Assembly: GCA_963775275.1 (NCBI GenBank)
Contig: CAVZII010000005.1
Coordinates: forward strand, 2,108,001-2,172,000
Direction of reading: 5' to 3'
Origin: JANWHQ01 sp963775275
Lineage (GTDB): Bacteria; Pseudomonadota; Alphaproteobacteria; Caulobacterales; Caulobacteraceae
DNA length: 64,000 nucleotides
Part shown: one piece after another, positions 9,036 to 17,701 of the stretch
Position numbering within the stretch: position 1 is the first letter of the stretch
How the letters are laid out: each line of letters starts with the position of its first letter
Made by a program: the position numbers and the translations under genes
The notes under the pieces: model-generated
Database searches by the model: none
Told to the model about the DNA's origin: nothing
What the model saw: only the letters and a program-made list of their open reading frames with translations

Positions 9036-9389
9036 GTGCACACCGTGATCGAAACGGAGGCCTATCTGAGCGCGGCCAAGGACGCGGGAATGACCGAGCC
9101 TGAGCGCAAGGCGGCTGTGGATGCGGTCGCCAGGGATCCGACCATCGGCGAGCTCATCGTGGGGACAGGCGGGTGCCGGAAGGTGCGGCTGGCGGGCCGG
9201 GGCAAGGGAAAGTCGGGCGGATACCGCGTGATCACCTTCTATGCCGACGGGCATACGCCGGCGTTCCTCCTGACCGTGTTTTCAAAGGGAGAGCGATCGG
9301 ACCTGAGCCAGGCCGAGAGGAACGGGCTGGGGGTCTTGTCGAAGACGCTGGCGGCGAGCCTTGGGCCGAGGTCGGCCGCCAGACGATGA
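9036..9389 (+). CDS. RelE/HigB-type toxin (type II toxin-antitoxin)
   Basis: A 117-residue RelE-superfamily toxin expected to cleave mRNA on the ribosome. The start MHTVIETEAYLSAAKDAGM and the core TGGCRKVRLAGRGKGKSGGYRVI are typical of the HigB/NadT-like branch, with basic residues in the predicted RNA-facing strands. The GTG start matches the family's usual N-terminus and there is no Shine-Dalgarno sequence before it, consistent with a leaderless transcript. The toxin precedes the antitoxin, the 'reverse' order seen in HigBA-like pairs. The gene ends at 9389, overlapping an upstream in-frame ATG of the antitoxin frame. Confidence 0.85.
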   Translation: MHTVIETEAYLSAAKDAGMTEPERKAAVDAVARDPTIGELIVGTGGCRKVRLAGRGKGKSGGYRVITFYADGHTPAFLLTVFSKGERSDLSQAERNGLGVLSKTLAASLGPRSAARR

Positions 9390-9424
9390 ACCAGAGCGTG
9401 TCGAGGAAGCTGAGGAGGACGATG

Positions 9425-9955
9425 ATGTCGAGGAAAGCGTTCGACAAGATCGCGGCGGGCCTGAACGACGCGATCAGGATCGCGCGCGGCGAGGCCGAGC
9501 CCGGAACCTACAAGGTCCATGTTCCCGAGGATGTGGACGTGCGTTCGATTCGCAGCGCCATGGGGCTCACCCGAGAGGACTTCGCGCTGAAGTTCGGCTT
9601 TCCCGTGGGAACCGTCCGTGATTGGGAACAGCGCCGTCGCCGGCCTGAAGCGAGCGCGCGAATCCTGCTCAGGATGGTCGAAAGAAACCCGGGGGTGTGG
9701 AAGGTCGCCTTCGAGGACCCGGCGTCCCTGAAGCAGCGCGTCGTCGTCTACAACAAGGCGAGAGAGAGATTTGTGCGCACCCTCGGGCGCCTCGAGAGGG
9801 GGGCCCGGTACTTTGAGGCTCTCGGACAGGACCGCATGCACGACGTGACTGAAGAGCGTCGCAAGGAAGTCGAGAGCCAACTCGAAGCCATCGACGAGTT
9901 GATTACCGCCTACGCAGTCCCTCTGTCCGTGGTCGAGAAGGAGGCCGGCGCCTGA
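9425..9955 (+). CDS. XRE-family antitoxin (HigA/NadS-like)
   Basis: An antitoxin of about 176 residues. The first part (KAFDKIAAGLNDAIRIARGE) leads into a Cro/C1 helix-turn-helix at about residues 38-90 (IRSAMGLTREDFALKFGFPVGTVRDWEQ). ATG 9425 is preferred because GAGGAGG (9412-9418) lies six bases ahead; ATG 9422 and the coupled ATG 9386 are alternatives in the same frame. Unlike the usual NadS (about 100 residues), it has an extra C-terminal half of about 80 residues rich in Arg/Glu (RFVRTLGRLERGARYFEALG...). Its role is unknown. It should neutralise the toxin and repress the operon through the upstream palindrome. Confidence 0.82.
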   Translation: MSRKAFDKIAAGLNDAIRIARGEAEPGTYKVHVPEDVDVRSIRSAMGLTREDFALKFGFPVGTVRDWEQRRRRPEASARILLRMVERNPGVWKVAFEDPASLKQRVVVYNKARERFVRTLGRLERGARYFEALGQDRMHDVTEERRKEVESQLEAIDELITAYAVPLSVVEKEAGA

Positions 9956-10666
9956 TTACGGCGCCCTCCGATCGAGTTCCCGCGAGGAACGCCCGCGGCT
10001 GGGCGGCGGGCTCGGCAAATGGTCGAGAGGCCGACGCTCCCAGGCCTCGTCTTTCCGCTCATCCCGGCGACCGCGAAGCGGCGGCGAAGCCAACGCCGGG
10101 ACCCAGGCGTATTTCGGAGGCCTCCGCCGCCCACTCTTTGCATGCGCCGGCGAACGCCCGGTCCGGGGAGACGCCCAGGCGCGAAGGAACGCCCCATGGC
10201 GGACGCCGTCCGCAAGGGCGACGCCGCCGCCAGATCGCGACGAACCTCACTTTGCTCGTCGCGCCCGCGCCGAGCCGTCATGGACTTCGCCGCCATGGCG
10301 CAATCCGACCGGTCCAAGGCTCTGGCGCAGGTCCTGTTCCAGCAGGGCATGGCCCTGGAGCGGGCGGGCCGCGCCGCCGAGGCGGACGGGCCGTACGCCC
10401 GGGCGCTGCGGCAGGACCGCGGATGACCAGAGGATCAGGCACAGCACAAGGACGCGCTTCATGGTTTCCCCCCGGCGGCCGGGCGTGCGGTCGGGTGATG
10501 GCGCCCGGCGCATGTCGCGCAGCCGCCGGCCGCGCCCGCCCGCCTGAGCGGATTTGGGTGACCGGCGCATCCGTCCCGGCTCGCGGCGATCGGCGCGGCC
10601 TTGCATCGCGGCGCAAGGACGCCATACAGGGTCGCCAATCCAACCCGATCATGGACGGGACGCCAG
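9956..10666. other. 711-bp interval without a confident gene
   Basis: Only small weak candidates are seen. On the plus strand, a 48-residue frame at 10280-10426 (AQVLFQQGMALERAGRAAEA) resembles the first helix pair of a TPR protein that stops early. On the minus strand, a signal-peptide-like frame begins at 10462 (see its own entry). The 10060-10110 stretch (CCCGGCGAC...GCCGGGACCCAG) resembles a degenerate copy of the CCCGGCGAAGGCCGGGACC repeat found intact near 37,910. The rest shows nothing recognisable. Confidence 0.5.
10247..10462 (-). CDS. Possible small exported protein, unrecognised
   Basis: A 71-codon frame starting MKRVLVLCLILWSSAVLPQ, which has the charge-hydrophobic pattern of a signal peptide. 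A strong GGGGGG stretch lies four bases upstream of the ATG. After residue 20 the sequence becomes low-complexity Arg/Gly/Leu without conserved features, so it may be the surviving 5' end of a truncated gene. It overlaps a plus-strand TPR-like fragment (10280-10426), and at most one of the two is real. Confidence 0.25.
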   Translation of the reverse strand: MKRVLVLCLILWSSAVLPQRPGVRPVRLGGAARPLQGHALLEQDLRQSLGPVGLRHGGEVHDGSARARRAK

Positions 10667-12016
10667 ATGACCAACGCCGCGCCGGATGCCCGTGACCAGT
10701 CCAGGGACATTTCCCGCGTCTTCGCCCTGCAGCAGGCGCATCAGTGGGACGTCAAGGCCTCCACCGCCGAAGAGCGCAAGGCCAGGCTCGCCAGGCTGAA
10801 GGCGGCCGTGGAGGCGCATGCCGACGACATCATCGCGGCGGTGCGCGAGGACACCCGCAAGCCCGTGGGGGAAATCCGGGTCACCGAAGTGCTGAACGTG
10901 CTCTCCAACATCCAGAGGAACATCGACAACCTCGACCAGTGGATGGCGCCTGCCGAGATCACGCCCTCCATGAACCCCAACGACAGGGCCCAGATCGTCC
11001 ATGAGGCGCGCGGCGTGTGCCTCATCCTGGGGCCGTGGAATTTCCCCCTCGGCCTGACGTTCGGCCCGCTCGCGGCCGCCGTCGCCGCCGGCAACTGCTG
11101 CATGGTCAAGCTCACCGACCTCTGCCCCGCCACCGCCGCCATCGCCGGCGTGATCGTCCGCGAGGTCTTCGAGGAGAACGAGGTCGCCCTGTTCGAGGGC
11201 GACGTCGGCGTCGCCACGGCCCTGCTCGAGCTGCCGTTCAGCCACATCTTCTTCACGGGCTCGACGCGGGTCGGAAAGCTGGTGATGGCCGCGGCCGCCA
11301 AACACCTGTCGACCGTGACCCTGGAGCTGGGCGGCAAGTCCCCGGTCATCATCGACAAGGGGGCGGACATCGAGAAGATCGCGGCGGACCTCGCCGGGGC
11401 CAAGCAGTTCAACGGCGGCCAGGCCTGCATCTGCCCGGACTACGTCTTCGTCAGGGAGGACCAGAAGGCGCGCCTGGTGGAAGGCTTCAGGGCCAATGTC
11501 GCCAGGAACCTCTATTCCGAGGCCGGCGAGATCGACAAGGAGGCCATCGCCCAGATCGTCAACCAGCCCAACTTCAACCGGGTCAAGGCGCTGGTCGACG
11601 ATGCGGTCGCCAAGGGCGCGACGGTCGCGGTGGGCGGCAGGCTGGACGCGAGCGACCTCACCGTCCACCCGACCATGCTCACCGACGTCACGCCCCAGAT
11701 GAAGATCCTTCAGGAAGAGATCTTCGCGCCGGTCCTGCCGGTCATGACCTACGACACCCTCGACCAGGTGATCGGCTACATCGAGGCGCGCGACAAGCCC
11801 CTGGCGCTCTACGTCTACAGCGACGATCAGGCCAACGTTCAGAAGATCCTGGACCGGACCTCCTCGGGCGGCGTCACCGTCAACGGCGTGTTCTCGCACT
11901 ACCTGGAGAACCAGCTCCCGTTCGGCGGCGTCAACCAGAGCGGCATGGGCAGCTACCACGGCTATTTCGGCTTCAAGGCCTTCTCGCACGAGAGATCCGT
12001 CTACCGGCATCAGTGA
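10667..12016 (+). CDS. Class-3 (coniferyl-type) aldehyde dehydrogenase
   Basis: A 449-residue NAD(P)-dependent aldehyde dehydrogenase that oxidises an aldehyde to the acid in the cytoplasm. The catalytic glutamate is Glu220 (VTLELGGKSPV) and the nucleophile Cys254 (GGQACICPD). The C-terminal signature SGMGSYHGYFGFKAFSH belongs to the ALDH3/coniferyl-aldehyde group. Residues 25-100 form the helical N-terminus typical of this shorter class. ATG 10667 gives the family-typical length. The neighbours give no clear pathway; an aromatic (coniferyl) or fatty aldehyde is plausible given the other aromatic genes in the window. A 169-bp gap separates it from the convergent G8-domain gene. Confidence 0.9.
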   Translation: MTNAAPDARDQSRDISRVFALQQAHQWDVKASTAEERKARLARLKAAVEAHADDIIAAVREDTRKPVGEIRVTEVLNVLSNIQRNIDNLDQWMAPAEITPSMNPNDRAQIVHEARGVCLILGPWNFPLGLTFGPLAAAVAAGNCCMVKLTDLCPATAAIAGVIVREVFEENEVALFEGDVGVATALLELPFSHIFFTGSTRVGKLVMAAAAKHLSTVTLELGGKSPVIIDKGADIEKIAADLAGAKQFNGGQACICPDYVFVREDQKARLVEGFRANVARNLYSEAGEIDKEAIAQIVNQPNFNRVKALVDDAVAKGATVAVGGRLDASDLTVHPTMLTDVTPQMKILQEEIFAPVLPVMTYDTLDQVIGYIEARDKPLALYVYSDDQANVQKILDRTSSGGVTVNGVFSHYLENQLPFGGVNQSGMGSYHGYFGFKAFSHERSVYRHQ

Positions 12017-12185
12017 GCCAGCGGGCGCGCGCCCTATCGCTTCCGCCGCTCCGGGCGCCCCTGCAGCAACGCCCTGCCGTCGACGTCGCCCCCCGCCCTG
12101 AAGGCCTCCGGCCTGCGCCCATATGCGCCAAATTCGGGAGTGCTGACCGTTGCTCCTCTCCCCGAATGAGCATCCGACGCGGCGC

Positions 12186-14807
12186 CTACCTGCTGACGTC
12201 GAGGCGGGCTCCCGCAGGGAAGGCGCCGCCGGGACCCGGACCGACGGTGCTCACGCCGGCGCCGGGCCTGCCGAGAGACACGGTCTGGCCGGCGGCGTTG
12301 TCGACCACGAGCTTGACCCACAGCGTGTCGCCATCCTTGTAGTAGGAGGTTTCACGCGCGCCGCGCAGCGACGCCAGGCTGCTTTGCGCCGCGCCCCCGG
12401 CGGCGGTGGCGAACCCGGGAAGCTCGAACACGACCCACGAGCCGTTGTCCATTTCGTTCAGGGAAAGCGACAGGTCCTTCCTGGCCGTTTCCACCCTGAC
12501 TTCGGCCCCGCTGGGGATCGTGGTCTGGCCGGTATATTCCCACCGCCTGCCGTTGCGGCTGAGCATGACCGGATCGGTGATCGGGCCGTTGCCGAACCCG
12601 AAATTGCCGCCGACGCTGAAGTGGCCGAAGTCGCCCCGGCACACCGCCGCGCCCCAGCTCGGCTTGATCTCGCAGGTCTTGTCGTCGTCGGCGATTCCGT
12701 TGTCGATGACGATGTAGGAATCGCGGACGCCGCCGACCGAGCCGTCCTTGTCGTGGATCGCCGCGCCCCTCCAGGCATTGCTCCTGCCGAAATCCGAGGA
12801 CCATCGGCGCACGACCGGAGGGAAACCGACCGGCTTGGAGTTGACGAATTTCGCGCCCTCGACGGCGTTCTCGGTGCTCATCCCGAAGCTGGTGTACATC
12901 AGGTAGGAGATCGCTTCGGAATCGCGCGTGGCGTTGGGCTGGAAGTTCACGAAGGTGGTGTTCTCAACGTCGTGACGCAGATCGTAGAACTCGTAGCCGC
13001 GGATCGGGAAATCCGGGATGTCGTTGGGCATGCTGCGGCCGTAGGCGATTTCCGCCGGCGTCCTGGGATTGCCGATATTGGCGGTTTCGCCGACGAACAG
13101 CGAGTCGACGACCCGTGACGTATAGGCGGCGCGGCCGACCGCGGACGCCGCATGGGTGAAGCCGACCGCGTTGTCGGCCACCCTCAGGTTCTTGAACAGG
13201 TGCAGCTCGCCGCGGCCCCAGACGCCGCCATGCCGGTTCTTGTAGCTGGTGAAATTCTCGAACACCGATCCCTTCGGCGGACTGCTCGGGTCGGCCGGAT
13301 CGGTAAAGGCGAAATGGTAGTTGCTGCCGCCGACGCTGAACGTGCCGTCGGGCTTGGGGCCGCGGTCGAACATGAAGCCGTCGAAGTTCGAATGGGCGGT
13401 GTTGCCCTTGAACTCCCGCACCGCGGTCCGGCGCGGCCAGATGTTCTCGCTGCCCGGCTTGTTCAGGAACGCGCCCGTCGGATGCTCGGGCAAGGCGTAC
13501 CAGAAGCCGACCTCCTCGGACCCCGCGGCCACGTTGTCCCGGAAAGTGTTGTCCGGATTGGTGATCCAGAACATCGAGGCGGTGTTGTCGGACGGGATCA
13601 GGACATCCTTGGCGCGCTGGCCCGCCGCTCCCGATCCCGGTCCGCCCCCCGACCCGGCCGGGCCGAGGTTTGTCGGAACACAGGGTTTTCCGTCGGGATG
13701 GCACTTGGTCAGGATCCCCAGGTTGTGGATGAACTGGTTGCCGTGCTCCACGGCGTCTTCCAGGAAGAAGCAGTGGCCCACGGTGTTGTAGGTCACGTTG
13801 TTCTCCACCCGCACGTCGTTGGTGCCGTGCACCGTCACGCAGCGGCTGTAGGTGTCGTGGATCGCGGAGTTCTCGATGTACTGGCCCTGGCCTTCGCCCT
13901 CGATGTGCCAGTGGATCGGATATCGGGCCAGGTGCATGTTCTGGCCCATCCGGTTCAATTCGATGCCCGAGACGTACATCCTGGACCCGGCCATCGCCAT
14001 GATGTGCCCGCCGAAGTAGGTCTTCTCCGCGTCCGGCGAAGCCTGGATCAGGATGTTGCGCGTCAGCATGCCGACTTCGCCGCGCTCGTCGACGCCGAAG
14101 GTGATCTTGCCGAAGTGCATGTACTCCAGCGGCCGGTCGAGCCTGATCACCTTGCCGTCGATGGCGGCGATGGTCCGCTTCTCGGCCTGGTGGGGATCGA
14201 AGTCGGTCGACGCCAGGACGATCACGTCCCCCTTGCGCCAGCCGCTGGCGTCCAGGACCTCGATCCTGTCGGCGCCGGCCTTGGCCGTGTCGGCGAGCTT
14301 GGTCCAGGCGTGCGTGCGCTCGCCGTGCAGGTTCAGCGTGCCTCTCAGCAGCATGATCCCGCGGTCGCCCATGGTGTTGATGTCTTCGCCCGGGACCTTG
14401 TCGGTCAGGGTGATCGTGGCCTCGTGCCTGTAGGGCCTGGCCTCGCTGCCGATGTCCAGCTCGCCGCCGGGCACATAGATCCAGTCGGTCGTCAGGGCGA
14501 GATCGCGATCGTCGGAGAAGCTGAGCTTGCCGTCGACCGTCAGGCTGCGCAGCCATGGCGGACTGACGTCCAGGACGATGTCCCTGTCCCGGGCGATCGT
14601 CACCGCGTCGCCTTCGCCTGGGACCTTGCCGTCGGGCCAGGACGCCGGATCGGACCAGCGCGTCCAATGGGCCGCCGAAGCCGGCGCCTGGGCGGGCGTG
14701 TCCATATGGGCGTGCGTCTCCTGCGCGTCGGCCGCAGTCCCCATCCCGAGCAGAAGGGACGCGGGAACAAGCCAGGCCAGCAGGAGCAGGCGAGATGGCA
14801 GGCGCAT
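12186..14807 (-). CDS. Exported G8-domain / right-handed beta-helix protein, CEMIP/TMEM2-like
   Basis: An 873-residue secreted protein, with a signal peptide at residues 1-28 ending ADAQ. A G8 domain follows at about 45-170 (WSDPASWPDGKVPGEGD...SLTVDGKLSFSD). A right-handed beta-helix follows (about 215-440), with RYPIHWHIEGEG, SRCVTVHGTNDVRVENN and GHCFFLEDAVEHGNQF. These closely match the core of human CEMIP and TMEM2, which are involved in hyaluronan depolymerisation. Gly/Pro-rich loop ~410-430 is an insertion. The start at 14807 is chosen for the signal peptide and the GGGGGG run upstream. In bacteria the substrate is unknown; an extracellular polysaccharide is likely. It is a single gene, transcribed convergently with the aldehyde dehydrogenase. 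Confidence 0.85.
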   Translation of the reverse strand: MRLPSRLLLLAWLVPASLLLGMGTAADAQETHAHMDTPAQAPASAAHWTRWSDPASWPDGKVPGEGDAVTIARDRDIVLDVSPPWLRSLTVDGKLSFSDDRDLALTTDWIYVPGGELDIGSEARPYRHEATITLTDKVPGEDINTMGDRGIMLLRGTLNLHGERTHAWTKLADTAKAGADRIEVLDASGWRKGDVIVLASTDFDPHQAEKRTIAAIDGKVIRLDRPLEYMHFGKITFGVDERGEVGMLTRNILIQASPDAEKTYFGGHIMAMAGSRMYVSGIELNRMGQNMHLARYPIHWHIEGEGQGQYIENSAIHDTYSRCVTVHGTNDVRVENNVTYNTVGHCFFLEDAVEHGNQFIHNLGILTKCHPDGKPCVPTNLGPAGSGGGPGSGAAGQRAKDVLIPSDNTASMFWITNPDNTFRDNVAAGSEEVGFWYALPEHPTGAFLNKPGSENIWPRRTAVREFKGNTAHSNFDGFMFDRGPKPDGTFSVGGSNYHFAFTDPADPSSPPKGSVFENFTSYKNRHGGVWGRGELHLFKNLRVADNAVGFTHAASAVGRAAYTSRVVDSLFVGETANIGNPRTPAEIAYGRSMPNDIPDFPIRGYEFYDLRHDVENTTFVNFQPNATRDSEAISYLMYTSFGMSTENAVEGAKFVNSKPVGFPPVVRRWSSDFGRSNAWRGAAIHDKDGSVGGVRDSYIVIDNGIADDDKTCEIKPSWGAAVCRGDFGHFSVGGNFGFGNGPITDPVMLSRNGRRWEYTGQTTIPSGAEVRVETARKDLSLSLNEMDNGSWVVFELPGFATAAGGAAQSSLASLRGARETSYYKDGDTLWVKLVVDNAAGQTVSLGRPGAGVSTVGPGPGGAFPAGARLDVSR

Positions 14808-15259
14808 GACGTCGATCCCCCCGGTCGGGACTGCGTGTCCCGCATGTCTTTCTGAATACGGTTTTGCAGCGGCCAGGCCGATTTGCCAAGCCGCCGGCAG
14901 GCGCATGCCGCGGGCAAGCCTGCGCCGACCGCCTGGGCCCGCTCATCGACGCGCTCGCGGCGGGGGAGCCGCCTTCCGGCGCTTGACTCAGATTGTGCGC
15001 GACTCCTCTCTCCCTTCAGGGGGAGAGGCCGGGAGAGGGGGTGGAGACGCTTCAGGACTTGACGCTGGTTGCGACGCACGCGGCTGCGCCGCCGAAATAG
15101 CGGGGACCCGCAGGTCGTCGCTCGACGCTTGCCGACATCTCATCGTCCTTCCGTCCCGCTTCATCGAACTCGGCTTGCTTTGGCGCGGCTTCACTCGAAA
15201 ACTCGGTCGACCCCGCGACCCGGCCTTCGAGCGTCCGGCCGCCGGGCGGAGTGGAACCG
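14808..15259. other. 452-bp intergenic region with one palindromic repeat
   Basis: This divergent region lies between the G8-domain gene and the PhoD gene. A hairpin of repeat family C lies at about 15003-15045 (CTCTCTCCCTTCAGGGGGAG followed by GGCCGGGAGAGGGGGTGG), nearly the same as a copy at 31763. Promoters for both genes are expected here, but no convincing -35/-10 pair was identified. No coding frame looks real. Confidence 0.5.
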
Positions 15260-17308
15260 ATGAGCGGACAGGCGACGCGCAGGTCGCTCATGGCCCAGGC
15301 CGCCGGCCTCGGCGCGGCGCTGGCCTTCGGCCGGGGCCGTGCGCATGCGGCCGCCGGGCCCCGCACGGAACGGCGCGACCTCTACCCCCAGGGCGTGGCG
15401 TCCGGCGATCCTGCCCCCGACAGCGTGATCCTGTGGACCCGCCGCGCGCCCGACCCCGGCGCGCACGCGCACCGGCTGGTGGTGGAGGTCTCCGCCGACG
15501 AGCGCTTCTCGCACGTCGTGGCGCGCGGCGAGGTGGAGGTGGGCGCGGCCACCGACTGGACCTGCCGTTTCCTCGCCGCCGGTCTTAAGCCCGCGCGCGA
15601 GTACTGGTACCGCTTCGTCGACGAGGCGGGGAACATGAGCCGCGTCGGGCGCACCCTCACCGCGCCGGCGCCCGGCGACGAGCGTCCCGTGCGGTTCGCC
15701 TTCGTCAGCTGCCAGGACGTCACCAACAGCGCGCTCAACGCCTACAGGCGCATGATCTACGAGGACGTGCGCCGGCCGCGCCCGGAGCGCTTGAGCTTCG
15801 TGCTGCATCTGGGCGACTTCATCTACGAGATCGTGAAATACCCCGAAGACGCGCCGGGCGGCGTCGATCGCGGCCGGCGGCTTCGCGACATCATCCGCTA
15901 CCCGCACGGCGAGAAGCTGCGCAACTTCCACTTCCCGACCGATCTCGGCGACTATCGCACGGCCTATCGCAGCGTTCTCACCGATCCCGACCTGCAGGAC
16001 GCGCGCGCGCGCTGGCCCTTCGTGCCCGTGTGGGACAACCATGAGTTCTCGTGGAAGGGCTATCAGAGCCAGCAGAAGCTGTTCAACGATCCGCCCCGTC
16101 CGGCGCAGACGCTGAAGGTCGCGGCCTGCCAGGCCTGGTACGAGTACCAGCCGGCGCGGGTGGTCAAGCACGGCGCAGGCGACGCCTTCACAGCCCCGGC
16201 CGTCGCCGACACGCCGCTCGCCGACCTGGACGCGCGCGGCGTCGGCCACCAGGCCGACAACCTCGCCGCCATCCACGCGCTCAGGATCTATCGCGCCTTC
16301 CGCTTCGGCGCGAACATCGACCTGATCCTGACCGACAACCGGTCCTACATGTCGCCGCCCGTCGACGACTCCGCCGTCCCGACCTTCGACTTCGGCGCCA
16401 ACACCCGGGAGGTGAACGACATCCTGGACCAGGGGCGCGACTATGCCGGCGGCTCCCCGCCGCCGACCATCCGCGTCGGCGCCAAAGAGGTCCCCAATCC
16501 GCAGCGCGACGCGCCGCCGCAGGCCTATCTCGGGCTCGAGCAGATGGCCTGGTTCAAGGCGCGCCTGCGCGCCGCGCGCGCGCCCTGGAAGATCTGGGGC
16601 CATTCCTTCGGCACGCTCGCCCAGCGCACCGATCCGCAGAACCTGCCGCCCGAGTTCGCCGCCGCCTGGCCGAGCGCCGGGTACGGCTACTTCGAGCGCC
16701 GCAACACCATCGAGCATGCCGAGATCTTCGGCATGGTGCGCGCCGAGGGGATCACCGGCCTCGCCATCGTCGCCGGCGACAAGCACTCCTTCTGGGCCGG
16801 CTATCCGAGCGAGGATCTGCCGCCCGATCCCTTCGAGCCCGTGGGCGTCGAGTTCATCGGCGGCTCGATCTCCCAGGCCGGACTGGCCGAGGTCCAGGAG
16901 CTGACGCTCCCGCGCGACGAGCCGCTGCGCCCGTTCTACGTGCACGACCGGCCCGGCGGCGCCATGCAATGCGCGTTCGACACCACGATCCTTCACGGCG
17001 TGCGCGCGGCGCTGGCGCTTCGCGACACCGACGATCCGGCCCGCGCCCGCGCCGCGCGCAATCCGGACGTGTCGCCGCATCTCACCTTCACGGACTGGGC
17101 CGGGCACGGCTACGCCACGGTGCGCGCCACCCCGCGCGAGCTGGAAACGGAGTTCGTCTGCATCCCGCGGCCGCTCGAGCGCGCCGGGACCGAAGACGGC
17201 GGCCCGCTGAGGTACCGCGTCGTGCACCGCGTCGCCCTGTGGGCGCCGGGCGGGCGCCCCCACATGCGGCCCGAGGTCCTCGAGGGCGACGCCGGCCTTT
17301 CGATCTGA
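15260..17308 (+). CDS. PhoD-like alkaline phosphatase, Tat-exported
   Basis: A 682-residue phosphodiesterase/alkaline phosphatase of the PhoD family, exported folded by the Tat system (TRRSLMAQAAGLGAALAFG). An N-terminal fibronectin-like domain (about 45-140: YPQGVASGDPAPDSVILWTR) precedes the metallophosphatase domain. That domain carries the motifs FAFVSCQD, LHLGDFIYE, VWDNHEF and VAGDKHSFW, which coordinate Fe and Ca in the family. ATG 15260 is preferred over GTG 15251 because CGGAG (15247-15251) precedes it. The protein is longer than typical PhoD (about 520 residues) owing to loops between residues 180 and 430. The last 130 bp of the gene belong to a tandem duplication that continues downstream. 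Confidence 0.9.
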   Translation: MSGQATRRSLMAQAAGLGAALAFGRGRAHAAAGPRTERRDLYPQGVASGDPAPDSVILWTRRAPDPGAHAHRLVVEVSADERFSHVVARGEVEVGAATDWTCRFLAAGLKPAREYWYRFVDEAGNMSRVGRTLTAPAPGDERPVRFAFVSCQDVTNSALNAYRRMIYEDVRRPRPERLSFVLHLGDFIYEIVKYPEDAPGGVDRGRRLRDIIRYPHGEKLRNFHFPTDLGDYRTAYRSVLTDPDLQDARARWPFVPVWDNHEFSWKGYQSQQKLFNDPPRPAQTLKVAACQAWYEYQPARVVKHGAGDAFTAPAVADTPLADLDARGVGHQADNLAAIHALRIYRAFRFGANIDLILTDNRSYMSPPVDDSAVPTFDFGANTREVNDILDQGRDYAGGSPPPTIRVGAKEVPNPQRDAPPQAYLGLEQMAWFKARLRAARAPWKIWGHSFGTLAQRTDPQNLPPEFAAAWPSAGYGYFERRNTIEHAEIFGMVRAEGITGLAIVAGDKHSFWAGYPSEDLPPDPFEPVGVEFIGGSISQAGLAEVQELTLPRDEPLRPFYVHDRPGGAMQCAFDTTILHGVRAALALRDTDDPARARAARNPDVSPHLTFTDWAGHGYATVRATPRELETEFVCIPRPLERAGTEDGGPLRYRVVHRVALWAPGGRPHMRPEVLEGDAGLSI

Positions 17309-17604
17309 AACGCACGACGCGGACAGCTCGCGCTGTCCCGCCACATCGCCCCCGCCCAGTCTTCCCCCGCTTGCGGGGGGTGGCGAAGCCGCTCGAGCGC
17401 GCCGGGACCGAGATGGCGGCCCGCTGAGGTACCGCGTCGTGCACCGCGTCGCCCTGTGGGCGCCGGGCGAGCGCCCCCACATGCGGCCCGAGGTCCTCGA
17501 GGGCGACGCCGGTCTTTCGATCTGAGACGGACGACGCGGACAGCTCACGCTGTCCCGCCACGTCGCCCCCGCCCAGTCCTCCCCCGCTTGCGGGGGGTGG
17601 CGAA
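17171..17604. repeat. 217-bp tandem direct duplication of the PhoD 3' end
   Basis: Copy 1 (17171-17387) covers the last codons of the PhoD gene plus its downstream palindrome. Copy 2 (17388-17604) repeats it with a 1-bp deletion and a few substitutions. Both copies start at the CCGCTCGAGCGCGCCGGGAC block and end with the CTTGCGGGGGGTGGCGAA palindrome. The second copy is not translated as part of PhoD because copy 1 keeps the stop. Confidence 0.9.
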
Positions 17605-17701
17605 CGCCCGGCCCAGTCCTCCCGCGTTCACGGGGGAGGTGGCGCGAAGCGCCGGAGGGGGCAGGGGGCACGGCCCCGGCAGGTCTTCCACTTGATCCTC
17701 C
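17605..17701. repeat. GC-rich palindromic repeat (family A) interrupted by IS4 element
   Basis: The CCTCCCGCG...CGGGGGAGG hairpin and the GGAGGGGGCAGGGGGCACGG block are followed by GATCCTCCCC. That block continues beyond the insertion sequence at 19129 as CTGGGGGAGGGGGACC. Removing the element restores a repeat of the same type as the copy at 36,820. Confidence 0.65.

Noticed and set aside
10280..10426. Short TPR-like frame (AQVLFQQGMALERAGRAAEA)
   Set aside because: It is only 48 codons long and ends abruptly; too short to call as a gene, so it is mentioned only in the gap entry.
13152..14855. A plus-strand frame of about 567 codons opposite the G8-domain gene
   Set aside because: No family features; the minus-strand frame has clear G8 and beta-helix motifs.
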